Positions 26,221-35,388 of a stretch of DNA of 64,000 nucleotides are shown in pieces. The translations under genes and the position numbers were made by a program. Below the pieces are notes generated by a model, which searched no databases, had not been told where the DNA came from, and saw nothing but the letters and a program-made list of their open reading frames with translations. Origin of the DNA: Piscibacillus sp052246295 (GTDB lineage: Bacteria; Bacillota; Bacilli; Bacillales; Alkalibacillaceae); NCBI GenBank assembly GCA_052246295.1, contig JBQQCO010000007.1; one strand, 5' to 3'. Each line of letters opens with the position of its first letter. The first letter of the stretch is position 1.

Positions 26221-26253
26221 ATCATATCAATATTTTAAAGCGAAATTTGTCAA
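26221..26253 (-). promoter_or_regulatory. Spo0A-type promoter of sirA
   Basis: On the minus strand, TTGACA (26248-26253) is followed by a long 21-base spacer and TATGAT (26221-26226). The -35 lies within a Spo0A box. Spacers of 21-22 with a box over the -35 are the layout of Spo0A-activated spoIIE and spoIIG promoters. Confidence 0.6.
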
Positions 26254-26254
26254 A
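26247..26254 (+). promoter_or_regulatory. Spo0A box overlapping the sirA -35
   Basis: TTGTCAAA is an exact match to the 0A box TTGTCRAA. A second near match, TTGTCAGA, is at 26279-26286, 32 bases further upstream of sirA. Confidence 0.6.
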
Positions 26255-26291
26255 GTTTATTTGTTATATCATTATTTTTTGTCAGAATTTC

Positions 26292-28286
26292 TTATTTCAA
26301 AAGAGCTTTAGCACGTGCTACAACATTTTCTACTGTAAAACCATACTCTTCAATAACTTTATTACCTGGAGCGGAAGCACCGAATGTTGATATCCCAAGA
26401 ACATCACCTTCTAATCCTGTATAACGCTCCCAACCGAATGGAGAAGCCATCTCTACAGCTAGACGTGCTTTAACGTTACTTGGTAACACTTGTTCTTTAT
26501 ATTCATCGTCTTGTTGGTCGAATAAATACCATGAAGGCATGCTAACAACTTGTGCATTTATACCTTCTTCTTTAAGTTGTTCACTAGCCTTATGGACTAA
26601 TTGAACCTCAGAACCAGAAGCTAATAAGAGTAGATCTGGTTTTTCTACCTCATTTACAACATAAGCACCTTTACGAACACCTTCTTTAGCCTTTTCAGCT
26701 GTTCCAGGTAGCACAGGTAGACCTTGTCTAGTTAAGACTAAGGCAGTTGGTGTGTCCGTTGATTGAACGGCAATTTCCCAAGCGGCTCTAGTTTCATTCG
26801 CATCACTTGGACGAATTAAGTTCAAGTGTGGCATTGCACGTAACGAAGGTAGTTGTTCAATAGGTTCATGAGTTGGTCCATCTTCCCCTACAGCAATTGA
26901 ATCATGAGTTAACACATAAGTAACTGGTGTGCCCATTAAAGCGGAAAGTCGAACCGCTGGACGTAAGTAATCACTAAACACAAAGAACGTACCACCATAT
27001 ACTTTAACGCCACCGTGGAGTGCCATGCCATTTAAAGCGCATGCCATCGCAAATTCACGTACACCAAACCAAATATTTCGACCTGAGTAATCAGGATATT
27101 TAAAGTCTTCTTCATCTTTTAGCATGGTTTTATTAGAACCAGCTAAGTCAGCACTTCCACCGATTAAGTTTGGAATGTTTTTAGCTAATGCATTTACAAC
27201 TTCACCAGAAGCAGCACGAGTTGCTAGCGCTTTAGAGTTCTCATCATAAGTCGGTAAATCAGCATTCCAAGTAGCCGGAAGTTCCCCTTTAATAGCTAAT
27301 TCAAACTCTTCAGCTAACTGTGGGTGTTCAGATTTATATTGTTCAAGAAGCTGATTCCATTGATTCTCTGCTTCTTGACCTCGCTTTACTGCTTTCTCTT
27401 CAAAATCAGCTTTAACTTCATCTGGCACGTGGAAATCTTCATGATCCCAGTTATAGTGTTCTCTTACTAGTTGACGTTCTTCGTCACCTAAAGGAGCACC
27501 GTGTGCATCAGATTTACCACCTTTGTTTGGTGCACCATAACCGATGACAGTTTTAACTTCAATTAATGTTGGTTGATCTTCAGTTGCTTTAGCATCTAAT
27601 AACGCTTTTTCAATAGCTTCCGTGTCATTACCGTCCTCGACACGAATGACTTGCCAACCATATGATTTAAAACGATCCTCAACACTTTCAGAGAACGAAC
27701 GGTTTAAATCGCCGTCTAAAGAAATATCATTAGAATCATACATAACGATTAGCTTACCTAATTTTAAGTGACCTGCAAGAGAAGCCGCCTCTTGAGAAAC
27801 ACCCTCCATTAAATCACCGTCACCACAAATACTATAAGTATAGTGATCAACTAGCTCATGGTTATCTTTGTTATATTTCGATGCTAAGAACCGCTCAGCC
27901 ATCGCCATACCTACAGACATAGCAATACCCTGACCTAATGGGCCAGTTGTTGCTTCAACACCATCAGTATGTCCGAATTCTGGATGTCCCGGAGTTTTAG
28001 AACCCCATTGGCGGAAGTTCTTAATGTCTTCCATTGACACTTTATAACCAGATAAATGTAATAATGCGTACAATAACATAGACCCATGACCTGCTGATAG
28101 TACAAAACGGTCACGGTTAAACCAAGTAGAATTCTTAGGGTTATGGTTCATTACTTTCGTCCATAACGTATATGCCATAGGCGCAGCACCCATTGGCATA
28201 CCAGGGTGACCAGAGTTTGCTTTTTCAACAGCATCAATGGCTAATGTACGTATCGTGTTGATTGATTTTTGTTCAATATTTGTCAT
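26292..28286 (-). CDS. tkt: Transketolase
   Basis: TPP-dependent transketolase of the pentose phosphate pathway, 664 aa. The cofactor motif GDGDLMEGVSQEA, the N-terminal IRTLAIDAVEKANSGHPGMPMGAAP, and the middle-domain DSIAVGEDGPTHEPIEQL are typical. Start ATG 28286 has AAAGGGGA in front and fits the family; the reading frame extends 42 bases further but without conserved sequence. Confidence 0.96.
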   Translation of the reverse strand: MTNIEQKSINTIRTLAIDAVEKANSGHPGMPMGAAPMAYTLWTKVMNHNPKNSTWFNRDRFVLSAGHGSMLLYALLHLSGYKVSMEDIKNFRQWGSKTPGHPEFGHTDGVEATTGPLGQGIAMSVGMAMAERFLASKYNKDNHELVDHYTYSICGDGDLMEGVSQEAASLAGHLKLGKLIVMYDSNDISLDGDLNRSFSESVEDRFKSYGWQVIRVEDGNDTEAIEKALLDAKATEDQPTLIEVKTVIGYGAPNKGGKSDAHGAPLGDEERQLVREHYNWDHEDFHVPDEVKADFEEKAVKRGQEAENQWNQLLEQYKSEHPQLAEEFELAIKGELPATWNADLPTYDENSKALATRAASGEVVNALAKNIPNLIGGSADLAGSNKTMLKDEEDFKYPDYSGRNIWFGVREFAMACALNGMALHGGVKVYGGTFFVFSDYLRPAVRLSALMGTPVTYVLTHDSIAVGEDGPTHEPIEQLPSLRAMPHLNLIRPSDANETRAAWEIAVQSTDTPTALVLTRQGLPVLPGTAEKAKEGVRKGAYVVNEVEKPDLLLLASGSEVQLVHKASEQLKEEGINAQVVSMPSWYLFDQQDDEYKEQVLPSNVKARLAVEMASPFGWERYTGLEGDVLGISTFGASAPGNKVIEEYGFTVENVVARAKALLK

Positions 28287-28467
28287 TAGTAATCCCCTTT
28301 CATTTCCGTTCAAATCAGTTACCACCATTTATCGTATATGGTTTAGCAACATCTGACAAGTTTTTTCATACTAAATTTATAATAAACTTAGTATACTCAT
28401 ACCCTCTATGTATCATTTATCACAACAAAAATTATTATAACAAAACTAATTAGAAAACAATATTAAA

Positions 28468-28495
28468 AACAGACTCCTTTTTAAAGGAATCTGTT
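28468..28495 (-). terminator. Terminator after ynzC
   Basis: AACAGACTCCTTT pairs with AAAGGAATCTGTT with one mismatch directly after the ynzC stop, followed by T-rich sequence on the minus strand. Confidence 0.7.
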
Positions 28496-28500
28496 AATAT

Positions 28501-28734
28501 TTAATGCTTTTGATCATTCTCTTGATCTCGCTTTAGTTTCTCAGGTGTAACATCGGTCCCCTCAGGGTCCACAACTTTAACTGACTTCAGTTGGTTCTTA
28601 AAGGACTGTCTAAAAGCTTGTAAATACTCTTCTCTCAATTTCTTTTGTTCCTTCTTTTCTTGCTCGGTCAATCCTTCAGTCTTTGATTTATTTGCTAATT
28701 CATTTATACGCTTAATTCTTTCATCAGAAATCAT
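28501..28734 (-). CDS. ynzC: DUF896 protein YnzC
   Basis: A 77-aa protein of the UPF0291/DUF896 family: IKRINELANKSKTEGLTEQEKKEQKKLREEYLQAFR forms the two-helix hairpin. In B. subtilis ynzC is the last gene of yneA-yneB-ynzC, an SOS operon divergent from lexA. Here it stands alone facing lexA, with yneA (division inhibitor) and yneB (resolvase-like) absent. The shared gap of about 145 bases has the LexA box. Confidence 0.9.
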   Translation of the reverse strand: MISDERIKRINELANKSKTEGLTEQEKKEQKKLREEYLQAFRQSFKNQLKSVKVVDPEGTDVTPEKLKRDQENDQKH

Positions 28735-28810
28735 AAGAAAAACTCCTTTTTATAGGCTCCTTTGTCATTTTACATGGTGATAGATTTTTAGACAAGTTTT
28801 TAAATTTTTA

Positions 28811-28824
28811 CGAACGAATGTTTG
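28811..28824. promoter_or_regulatory. LexA (SOS) box at lexA
   Basis: CGAACGAATGTTTG matches 13 of 14 positions of the Bacillus consensus CGAACRNRYGTTYC. It overlaps the -35 of lexA, as expected for self-repression, and lies 77 bases from the divergent ynzC. Confidence 0.85.
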
Positions 28825-28850
28825 CTTATACTGGTTAATATTGCTATAAT
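28822..28850 (+). promoter_or_regulatory. Sigma-A promoter of lexA
   Basis: TTGCTT (28822-28827), 17 bases, TATAAT (28845-28850), 30 bases before the lexA ATG. Confidence 0.8.
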
Positions 28851-28880
28851 GAACCCAGGATTAACAGTTGAGGTGAAAAA

Positions 28881-29501
28881 ATGAAGAAACTATCAAAAAG
28901 ACAAAAAGAGATTTTTGATTTTATAGTGGATAATGTGAATTTAAAAGGTTATCCCCCTTCTGTTAGGGAAATCGCAGAAGCCGTTGGACTAGCATCAAGC
29001 TCAACAGTGCACGGACATTTATCTAGATTAGAAGAAAAGGGTTACATTCGCAGAGACCCTACAAAACCAAGAGCCATTGAAATCGTTTATGATGATGGTA
29101 ATACAGTTCATGAACGAGATGCATTATATGCACCATTAATTGGTAAAGTAACGGCAGGCGAACCAATCACAGCTGTAGAGAATGTTGAGGAATTTATTCC
29201 GATACCTTCTACGATCTCAGCTACTGAGGACGAAGTATTTGTGTTATCAATCCAAGGTGACAGTATGATTGAAGCAGGAATTTTTGACCGAGACATGGTC
29301 ATTGTCCGAAAACAAGCAACCGCTAATAATGGAGATATCGTAGTTGCGATGACTGAAGAAGATGAAGCGACTGTAAAACGATTTTTTAAGGATGAAAACC
29401 AGTACCGACTTGAACCTGAAAACCCTACAATGGAACCGATTATATTAAATCAAGTTACCGTTCTAGGAAAAGTCATCGGTCTATATCGTGAAATTCATTA
29501 A
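28881..29501 (+). CDS. lexA: SOS repressor LexA
   Basis: A 206-aa repressor. The N-terminal winged helix (PPSVREIAEAVGLASSSTVHGHLSRLEEKG) binds SOS boxes. The self-cleavage site is the Ala-Gly in KVTAGEP, and the catalytic dyad is Ser in IQGDSMIEAGI and Lys in VIVRKQATANNGD. Ribosome site GAGGTG. It is self-regulated through the box at 28811. Confidence 0.97.
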   Translation: MKKLSKRQKEIFDFIVDNVNLKGYPPSVREIAEAVGLASSSTVHGHLSRLEEKGYIRRDPTKPRAIEIVYDDGNTVHERDALYAPLIGKVTAGEPITAVENVEEFIPIPSTISATEDEVFVLSIQGDSMIEAGIFDRDMVIVRKQATANNGDIVVAMTEEDEATVKRFFKDENQYRLEPENPTMEPIILNQVTVLGKVIGLYREIH

Positions 29502-29505
29502 TGAG

Positions 29506-29541
29506 TAAAGCTGTTCCTATATTTAGGGACAGCTTTTTTAA
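29506..29541 (+). terminator. Terminator after lexA
   Basis: AAAGCTGTTCC pairs with GGGACAGCTTT (one G-T), followed by TTTTTT. Confidence 0.8.
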
Positions 29542-29550
29542 TTACTAATA

Positions 29551-29597
29551 AAAGCACTCAAGACTTAAGCTTTTACCACTTAAATCTCGAGTGCTGG
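29551..29597 (-). terminator. Terminator after glnA
   Basis: AGCACTC pairs with GAGTGCT, extended by CTTAAG-type pairs around the loop, followed on the minus strand by T-rich sequence, just after glnA. Confidence 0.6.
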
Positions 29598-29617
29598 GGA
29601 TGTTAATATTATTTGGA

Positions 29618-30952
29618 TTAATAACTACTCATGTATTGCTCGCGCTCCCAAGGGTGTACTTGAGTACGGAACATATCCCATTCGATTTCTTTGGATTCAA
29701 TAAAGTGTTCAAGTAAGTGCTCACCAAGAGCTGTTTTAATGACATCATCTTTCTTAAGTTCTTGTAATGCATCATATAAAGTTGCTGGTAAGTCTTGAAC
29801 GCCATTTGCTACACGCTCGTCTTTATCCATGACATAGATATTGCGATCAACCGGTTTAGGTGCTTCCATTTTGTTCTCGATTCCGTCTAATCCAGCTGCA
29901 AGCATAACAGACATAGCCATATAAGGGTTTGCTGCTGGGTCTACACTACGTACTTCAATACGTGTGCTTAAACCACGTGAAGTTGGAATACGAATCAGTG
30001 GACTGCGGTTTTGTCCTGACCAAGCTACATAACAAGGCGCTTCATAGCCAGGCACTAGACGTTTATAAGAGTTTACAGTTGGGTTTGTTACAGCTGTAAA
30101 GTTTACTGCGTGTTTTACAATACCTGCAGTGAACTGGTAAGCTGTTTTACTTAACTGTTCTTCACCATTTTCATCAAAGAATGCATTCTCTTTGCCTTTG
30201 AATAGCGACATATTTGCGTGCATACCAGATCCATTTACACCAAATAATGGCTTAGGCATAAATGTCGCATGTAAGCCGTGCTTACGAGCGATTGTTTTAA
30301 CTACTAACTTAAAGGTTTGGATATCGTCACAGTGCTTAACGGCATCTGAATACTTAAAGTCAATTTCATGCTGACCTGGCGCTACTTCGTGGTGAGACGC
30401 TTCAATTTCAAATCCCATTTCTTCTAATTCAAGCACGATATCACGACGGCAGTTTTCTCCTAAATCTGTTGGCGCAAGGTCGAAGTATCCACCTTTATCG
30501 TTCAGCTCCATTGTAGGATCGCCTTTTTCGTCCAACTTAAATAAGAAGAACTCTGGCTCAGTACCAATATTAAATGCTGTAAAGCCTAACTTTTCCATAC
30601 GTTCTAAATTACGCTTTAAGTTATAACGTGGACAACCTTCAAATGGTGTGCCATCTGGATTGTAAATATCACAAATGAAACGCGCTACCTTACCTTTTTC
30701 TGAAGTCCACGGGAATACAACAAATGTATCAAGGTCTGGGTGTAGCTTCATGTCTGATTCTTCAATACGAACGAAACCTTCGATTGAAGACCCATCAAAC
30801 ATCATCTCATTGTCTAATGCTTTGTCTAGCTGACTATAAGGAATTTCAACATTCTTGATTGTACCTAATAGATCTGTGAATTGTAGTCGGATAAATTTTA
30901 CGTTCTCTTCTTCAATAATTTTGTAAATCTCTTCTTTTGTAAATTTACTCAT
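29618..30952 (-). CDS. glnA: Glutamine synthetase type I-alpha
   Basis: Makes glutamine from glutamate and ammonia. The 444-aa length and lack of an adenylylation loop mark GSI-alpha, the Bacillus type that is controlled by feedback inhibition. Motifs: FDGSSIEGF, the ATP loop HGLHATFMPKPLFGVNGSGMH, and NRSPLIRIP. Arg62 (GFVRIEESD) is present, a residue tied to feedback control in B. subtilis GS. Start ATG 30952 has AGGAGG in front; nine extra codons upstream are not conserved. Second gene of glnRA, 30 bases after glnR. Confidence 0.97.
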   Translation of the reverse strand: MSKFTKEEIYKIIEEENVKFIRLQFTDLLGTIKNVEIPYSQLDKALDNEMMFDGSSIEGFVRIEESDMKLHPDLDTFVVFPWTSEKGKVARFICDIYNPDGTPFEGCPRYNLKRNLERMEKLGFTAFNIGTEPEFFLFKLDEKGDPTMELNDKGGYFDLAPTDLGENCRRDIVLELEEMGFEIEASHHEVAPGQHEIDFKYSDAVKHCDDIQTFKLVVKTIARKHGLHATFMPKPLFGVNGSGMHANMSLFKGKENAFFDENGEEQLSKTAYQFTAGIVKHAVNFTAVTNPTVNSYKRLVPGYEAPCYVAWSGQNRSPLIRIPTSRGLSTRIEVRSVDPAANPYMAMSVMLAAGLDGIENKMEAPKPVDRNIYVMDKDERVANGVQDLPATLYDALQELKKDDVIKTALGEHLLEHFIESKEIEWDMFRTQVHPWEREQYMSSY

Positions 30953-30982
30953 TCTATGTTCCTCCTGTTTTTGGTCCATCTC

Positions 30983-31393
30983 TTAATGGTAAAACCTTGA
31001 AAGGTCTCCTTGATTGATGGACGATTTATTTAAGTAACCAGATTCAAGAAGTTCGCGACGCAATAACTGATGTAGTTCTTTTTCTGAGAGATCCTTCTTG
31101 TACTCTTTTGTGTCTGATTGCTGTTTTGATTCTTTTTCTTGAATTTGGTTTTCTCTAAGTTTTAGAACTTGCTTAATCCCTGCAAGGTTAACACCCTCAT
31201 CAATTAATCGTTTAATTTCGATTAATCGATCGACATCATAGAAGCTAAATAGTCTTCTATTACCTTCTGATCTTAAAGGAGTAACTAATTGTTTTTCTTC
31301 ATAGTAACGAATTTGCCTAGGACTTAACTCTGTCAACTCTGATACTATACTAATCGGAAATAATGGCATTGCTTTACGATCTTTATATTCCAT
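30983..31393 (-). CDS. glnR: Nitrogen repressor GlnR
   Basis: A 136-aa MerR-family regulator. The helix-turn-helix (ISIVSELTELSPRQIRYYEEKQLVTPLRSEGNRR) is followed by a C-terminal tail that, in B. subtilis, inhibits DNA binding until feedback-inhibited GlnA acts on it. It is first in the glnRA operon and its promoter carries a perfect GlnR site, so it is self-repressed. TnrA is the close paralogue, but linkage to glnA supports GlnR. Confidence 0.95.
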   Translation of the reverse strand: MEYKDRKAMPLFPISIVSELTELSPRQIRYYEEKQLVTPLRSEGNRRLFSFYDVDRLIEIKRLIDEGVNLAGIKQVLKLRENQIQEKESKQQSDTKEYKKDLSEKELHQLLRRELLESGYLNKSSINQGDLSRFYH

Positions 31394-31417
31394 CCTGCCA
31401 CCTCCTAATTAATATCT

Positions 31418-31446
31418 ATTATATTCAAAGGAAGATAATCTGTCAA
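31418..31446 (-). promoter_or_regulatory. Sigma-A promoter of glnRA
   Basis: On the minus strand TTGACA (31441-31446), 17 bases, TATAAT (31418-31423): both hexamers match the consensus exactly. Confidence 0.88.
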
Positions 31447-31450
31447 CAGA

Positions 31451-31467
31451 TGTTAGGAAAGTTAACA
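31451..31467. promoter_or_regulatory. GlnR/TnrA operator
   Basis: TGTTA, 7 bases, TAACA matches the consensus TGTNA-N7-TNACA exactly, and lies 4 bases upstream of the glnRA -35. Confidence 0.88.
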
Positions 31468-31482
31468 TATAAAATTTTAAAA

Positions 31483-31512
31483 AAGAACACAGCAGTCTTA
31501 TGCTATGTTCTT
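31483..31512 (-). terminator. Terminator after ynbB
   Basis: AAGAACACAGCA pairs with TGCTATGTTCTT, 11 of 12 positions, with a 6-base loop and T-rich sequence after it on the minus strand. Confidence 0.75.
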
Positions 31513-31518
31513 ATACCC

Positions 31519-32775
31519 TTAATTATTATTTTGTAACATCAGAAATCCTTTGGTAATGGCCAACTTTACATGTTCATAAGTTAAACCACCCTGAACATAT
31601 AACGTATATGGTTCCCTGATTGGTCCATCAGCTGTTAATTCTAAACTAGCACCTTGAATGAATGTTCCAGCAGCCATGATGACATCATGCTCATAGCCTG
31701 GCATATAATCAGGATGAGGTGTGACATGTGAATTTATTGGAGACTGTTGTTGAACGACTTGGGCAAATTGAACCATCTCTTCTTTAGTCTTGAATGTTAT
31801 GGACTGAATTAGATCTGTTCGATAGTCGTTCGGACCAGGTGTAGTAATATATCCATATTTTTTTAATAAATAAGAAGTAAATACTGCACCCTTTAATGCT
31901 TCACCAACAACATGGGGTGCTAAGAACAAACCTTGAAACATTTCTTGTAAACTATATAAGCTTGCACCAGTCTCTTTGCCTAGCCCGGGCGCAACCAAAA
32001 AGTTAGCGCTTCTTTCTACCAGATGTTTCTTGCCTACTATGTAGCCACCTGTTTTAACAATACCTGCACCTGGATTCTTAATAAGCGATCCAGCTATTAT
32101 ATCTGCACCTACATCAGTTGGTTCCTGTTTCTCAACAAACTCACCATAACAATTATCTACAAACACAAGAATCTCACTATCAATTGCTTTTACAAATTGA
32201 ATCATCTTTTCAATGTCAGAGATTGTATAAGATGGTCGATTAGCATAACCCTTTGAACGTTGAATCATAACCATTTTAGTATTCGAGTTAACAACTTGTT
32301 CGATTTGCTTATAATTAGGTTGTCCACCTTCAGTTAATTCAACTTCTTTATACTGTATTCCAAAATCCCTCAATGAACCATCCACTTCACCTTTAATTCC
32401 AATTACATTTTCTAATGTGTCATAAGGTCGACCTGTTATCGACACAACCTCATCACCCGGCCTTAAATTGCCAAATAATGAAGTTGTAATCGCATGAGTA
32501 CCGGAAACAATTTGTGGTCTAACTAAAGCATCCTCACTATTAAACACATTGGCATAAACTTCTTCTATTTTATCTCTTCCTGTATCATCATAACCATAGC
32601 CCGTTGTTGGGTTAAAATGATAGTCTCCAACTTGCGCAGCCCGAAACGCTTCTAATACTTTCTCTTGGTTGTATGTGGCAATATGTGAAATGGAATTATG
32701 TTGCTCTGTAATATTTTGTTCTGTTTCATCTATTATTTTATATAGTTCTGTGTACATTGTGCTATTTTCACTCAC
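31519..32775 (-). CDS. ynbB: PLP-dependent methionine gamma-lyase-like protein YnbB
   Basis: A 418-aa fold-type I PLP enzyme of the aluminium-resistance/YnbB family, related to cystathionine and methionine lyases. The PLP lysine is probably in AGSLIKNPGAGIVKTGGYI; FVDNCYGEFVE holds the aspartate under the cofactor ring. The true substrate is unknown. It starts with GTG overlapping the hflX stop by 4 bases (GTGA), so translation is coupled. The order hflX-ynbB-glnR is as in B. subtilis. Confidence 0.9.
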   Translation of the reverse strand: MSENSTMYTELYKIIDETEQNITEQHNSISHIATYNQEKVLEAFRAAQVGDYHFNPTTGYGYDDTGRDKIEEVYANVFNSEDALVRPQIVSGTHAITTSLFGNLRPGDEVVSITGRPYDTLENVIGIKGEVDGSLRDFGIQYKEVELTEGGQPNYKQIEQVVNSNTKMVMIQRSKGYANRPSYTISDIEKMIQFVKAIDSEILVFVDNCYGEFVEKQEPTDVGADIIAGSLIKNPGAGIVKTGGYIVGKKHLVERSANFLVAPGLGKETGASLYSLQEMFQGLFLAPHVVGEALKGAVFTSYLLKKYGYITTPGPNDYRTDLIQSITFKTKEEMVQFAQVVQQQSPINSHVTPHPDYMPGYEHDVIMAAGTFIQGASLELTADGPIREPYTLYVQGGLTYEHVKLAITKGFLMLQNNN

Positions 32776-34004
32776 TTTGTTAATTGATTATAAATTGGCA
32801 TATTAGGGTCCATATAACCTTTTACCTTATATTTCTCATCCGCTTCAATAAATTCTTGAATCTCCATAATGGATTCTTGTTTTAAACGATTAATTAATTT
32901 CCCTTGATCCGAATCAACTAAAACATCATACTGCTCCCACTCATCTTTTAACACTTCTTCAATTTTAACTAAGAGACGCTTTAAATCAGCTTCATTTTTT
33001 GCACTCATTTTAATACTAGGTTGTGAATAGGGAATAAATTCTTCTTCGAGTAAATCAACTTTATTATAAACCGTTAATACTGGTAAATGGTCTGCGCCTA
33101 ATTCTGCTAATATTTCTTTTACCGTTTTCTCATGGTCAATTGCATTCTCGTTAGAACAGTCTACTACATGCAGAATAAAATCAGCTTCAGTCACTTCTTC
33201 TAAAGTCGATCGAAAAGCAGCAATTAACGACGTTGGAAGCTTTTGAATAAACCCAACCGTATCTGAAATAAGTGCATGAAAACCACTAGGAAGCATCAGA
33301 CGTCTAGTTAACGGATCTAAAGTTGCGAATAATTTATCTTCTTCTAGTGAACCTTCTTTTGTTAATCGGTTAAAGAGCGTCGATTTCCCAGCATTCGTAT
33401 AACCAACAATAGATATTTGAAATGCAGAATTTCGCTTTCGATTTTCGCGGTACTGATTTCTATGTTTAACAACCTGTTTTAATTGTTCTTTAATATCCGT
33501 TATACGATTTCTAATATGTCGACGATCTGTCTCAAGCTTCGTTTCCCCCGGGCCACGAGTACCAATCCCACCGCCTAAACGGGATAGTTCAATCCCTTTT
33601 CCATGCAATCGAGGTAACATATATTCTAATTGAGCTAATTCAACTTGTAATTTACCTTCTTTAGTTTGTGCGCGCATTGCGAAAATATCTAGAATAAGTT
33701 GTGTGCGGTCAATTATTTTAATATCCCAAGTGTTAGTTAAATTTCGGGATTGTGATGGGGTTAATTCATTGTTAATAATCGCAACATCAATATCGTTCTC
33801 TTGAATGTAATGTTTAATTTCTTCAACTTTTCCTGTTCCAATATAATAAGCAGAGTGAACCTTCTCACGCTTTTGAATAAAAGTCTCAATTATTTCAGCG
33901 TCTACTGTTAGGGCAAGTGCTTCTAATTCATCCATTGACGAATAAAATGTTTGATCATTTTCAGTTTGAATTTGACATCCTACTAAGATTGCGCGTTCGT
34001 TCAT
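32772..34004 (-). CDS. hflX: Ribosome-associated GTPase HflX
   Basis: A 410-aa GTPase that splits stalled or stressed 70S ribosomes. The N-terminal HflX domain includes the glycine-rich linker LSRLGGGIGTRGPGETKLE. The G domain has GYTNAGKST (G1), the switch FATLDPLTRR, DTVGFIQKLP and NKVD. Likely operon with ynbB downstream. Confidence 0.95.
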   Translation of the reverse strand: MNERAILVGCQIQTENDQTFYSSMDELEALALTVDAEIIETFIQKREKVHSAYYIGTGKVEEIKHYIQENDIDVAIINNELTPSQSRNLTNTWDIKIIDRTQLILDIFAMRAQTKEGKLQVELAQLEYMLPRLHGKGIELSRLGGGIGTRGPGETKLETDRRHIRNRITDIKEQLKQVVKHRNQYRENRKRNSAFQISIVGYTNAGKSTLFNRLTKEGSLEEDKLFATLDPLTRRLMLPSGFHALISDTVGFIQKLPTSLIAAFRSTLEEVTEADFILHVVDCSNENAIDHEKTVKEILAELGADHLPVLTVYNKVDLLEEEFIPYSQPSIKMSAKNEADLKRLLVKIEEVLKDEWEQYDVLVDSDQGKLINRLKQESIMEIQEFIEADEKYKVKGYMDPNMPIYNQLTK

Positions 34005-34121
34005 TAGATTACTCCTTTTAAGTTATGGTCTAAATTTAGTATGACCGTATAATTCTAGATTAAATAAAAATATAGTAAATGTCACATTAAATGTTTTTTA
34101 GAATAAGCTCAAACATAAATG

Positions 34122-34149
34122 AAGCCTAACACCAAATTGGGTTAGGCTT
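34122..34149 (-). terminator. Terminator after hfq
   Basis: AAGCCTAAC pairs with GTTAGGCTT around a loop of 10 bases. The minus strand after the stem is only mildly T-rich. Confidence 0.65.
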
Positions 34150-34170
34150 AACACTTACATTTATAATCGA

Positions 34171-34392
34171 TTATGATTCCAAATCAATATTTCTTGAAGG
34201 TGCAAAGGTAGAGATTGCATGTTTAAAGATTAATTGTTGTTTGCCTTCAACTTCAATTAAAATTGTAAAATTATCAAATGATTTTACAACCCCACGCAAT
34301 TGAAATCCATTTGTTAAGAATACAGTTAAAGGGATTTTCTCCTTACGTAATTTGTTTAAATAAGTGTCTTGTACGTTTGTAGAATTAGCCAT
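34171..34392 (-). CDS. hfq: RNA chaperone Hfq
   Basis: A 73-aa Sm-fold protein. Sm1 (VFLTNGFQLRGVVKSFDNFTILIEVEGKQQLIFKHAIST) includes the conserved Q, D/N and the KH-like Sm2 motif IFKHAIS. It forms a hexamer that binds small RNAs. It lies 38 bases after miaA, the usual order. Confidence 0.96.
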   Translation of the reverse strand: MANSTNVQDTYLNKLRKEKIPLTVFLTNGFQLRGVVKSFDNFTILIEVEGKQQLIFKHAISTFAPSRNIDLES

Positions 34393-34430
34393 ACAAACTC
34401 CTCCTCTATCTATCTGTTATATTTATAATT

Positions 34431-35372
34431 CTATAAATGATTCAGCTTTCCTTCTACTTTTTTGAAAATATTTTCAAATGTGGACCAATAATTATTAGGA
34501 TCGACATCATACCATTGGACTCCTGGAATCTTGTTACGATAATAAGTGAATTGCCTTTTTGCAAATCTTCTTGTATTACGTTTAATTAACTCAATAGCTC
34601 TATTACCATCATATTCACCTTTAAAATAAGGAATCCATTCTTTATAACCAATACCTTGCATTGGTTGTACAGATTCACCATATTTGTGATAAAGATTTTT
34701 CACTTCATCAACTAACCCATCCTCAACCATCAAATCCACTCTATCATTTATACGTTCATATAGTGTTTCACGTTTCATATTTAAGCCAATTATTAAAGAA
34801 TCATAAGAAGTTTTAACTGTTTGGTCTTTTTCTATTTCAGACATTGACTTACCAGTTATATCATAAACTTCTAGTGCTCTAATTACTCTTCTAACGTTAT
34901 GAGGATGTATTTTTTCTGCGTGTTTTGGATCAATTTCTTTTAAACGATTGTAAAACGGCTCAATACCGACTCTTTCGATTTCATTTAAAGTCTGATTGAC
35001 ATAGTCTGAATCACGCTTTACGTCTGAGAATTGAAAATCAAATAAAGCAGAATGAACGTAAAAACCTGTTCCACCAACAATTACCGGAAGCTTATTTTTA
35101 TACTTCAATTCATACACTTTATCATGTAGGTCATTCTTAAAATTAGCTGCTGAGTACTCATCGTCAGGGTCTAAATAATCAATTAGATGATGTGGAATAC
35201 CCTCCTGCTCATCTGGTGTAACTTTTGCTGAACCAATATCGAACTCTTTAAAGAATTGCATCGAGTCAGCGTTGATCACTTCACCGTTAAATCTCTTACT
35301 AATTTCAATACCTAATTTTGTTTTACCAACTGCTGTTGGGCCTATTACACTAACGACAAAAGGTTTTTTCAC
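34431..35372 (-). CDS. miaA: tRNA dimethylallyltransferase
   Basis: Adds the isopentenyl group to A37 of tRNAs reading UNN codons; MiaB (41270) then methylthiolates it. The P-loop is GPTAVGKTKLG, with NADSMQFFKEFDIGSAK and GGTGFYVHSAL following. I chose GTG 35372 because the SD (AAGGTAAGGTG) lies 6-7 bases in front and it gives 313 aa, the usual length; an in-frame start further up overlaps mutL. It starts 16 bases after mutL. Confidence 0.94.
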   Translation of the reverse strand: MKKPFVVSVIGPTAVGKTKLGIEISKRFNGEVINADSMQFFKEFDIGSAKVTPDEQEGIPHHLIDYLDPDDEYSAANFKNDLHDKVYELKYKNKLPVIVGGTGFYVHSALFDFQFSDVKRDSDYVNQTLNEIERVGIEPFYNRLKEIDPKHAEKIHPHNVRRVIRALEVYDITGKSMSEIEKDQTVKTSYDSLIIGLNMKRETLYERINDRVDLMVEDGLVDEVKNLYHKYGESVQPMQGIGYKEWIPYFKGEYDGNRAIELIKRNTRRFAKRQFTYYRNKIPGVQWYDVDPNNYWSTFENIFKKVEGKLNHL

Positions 35373-35388
35373 AAGTGACACCTTACCT

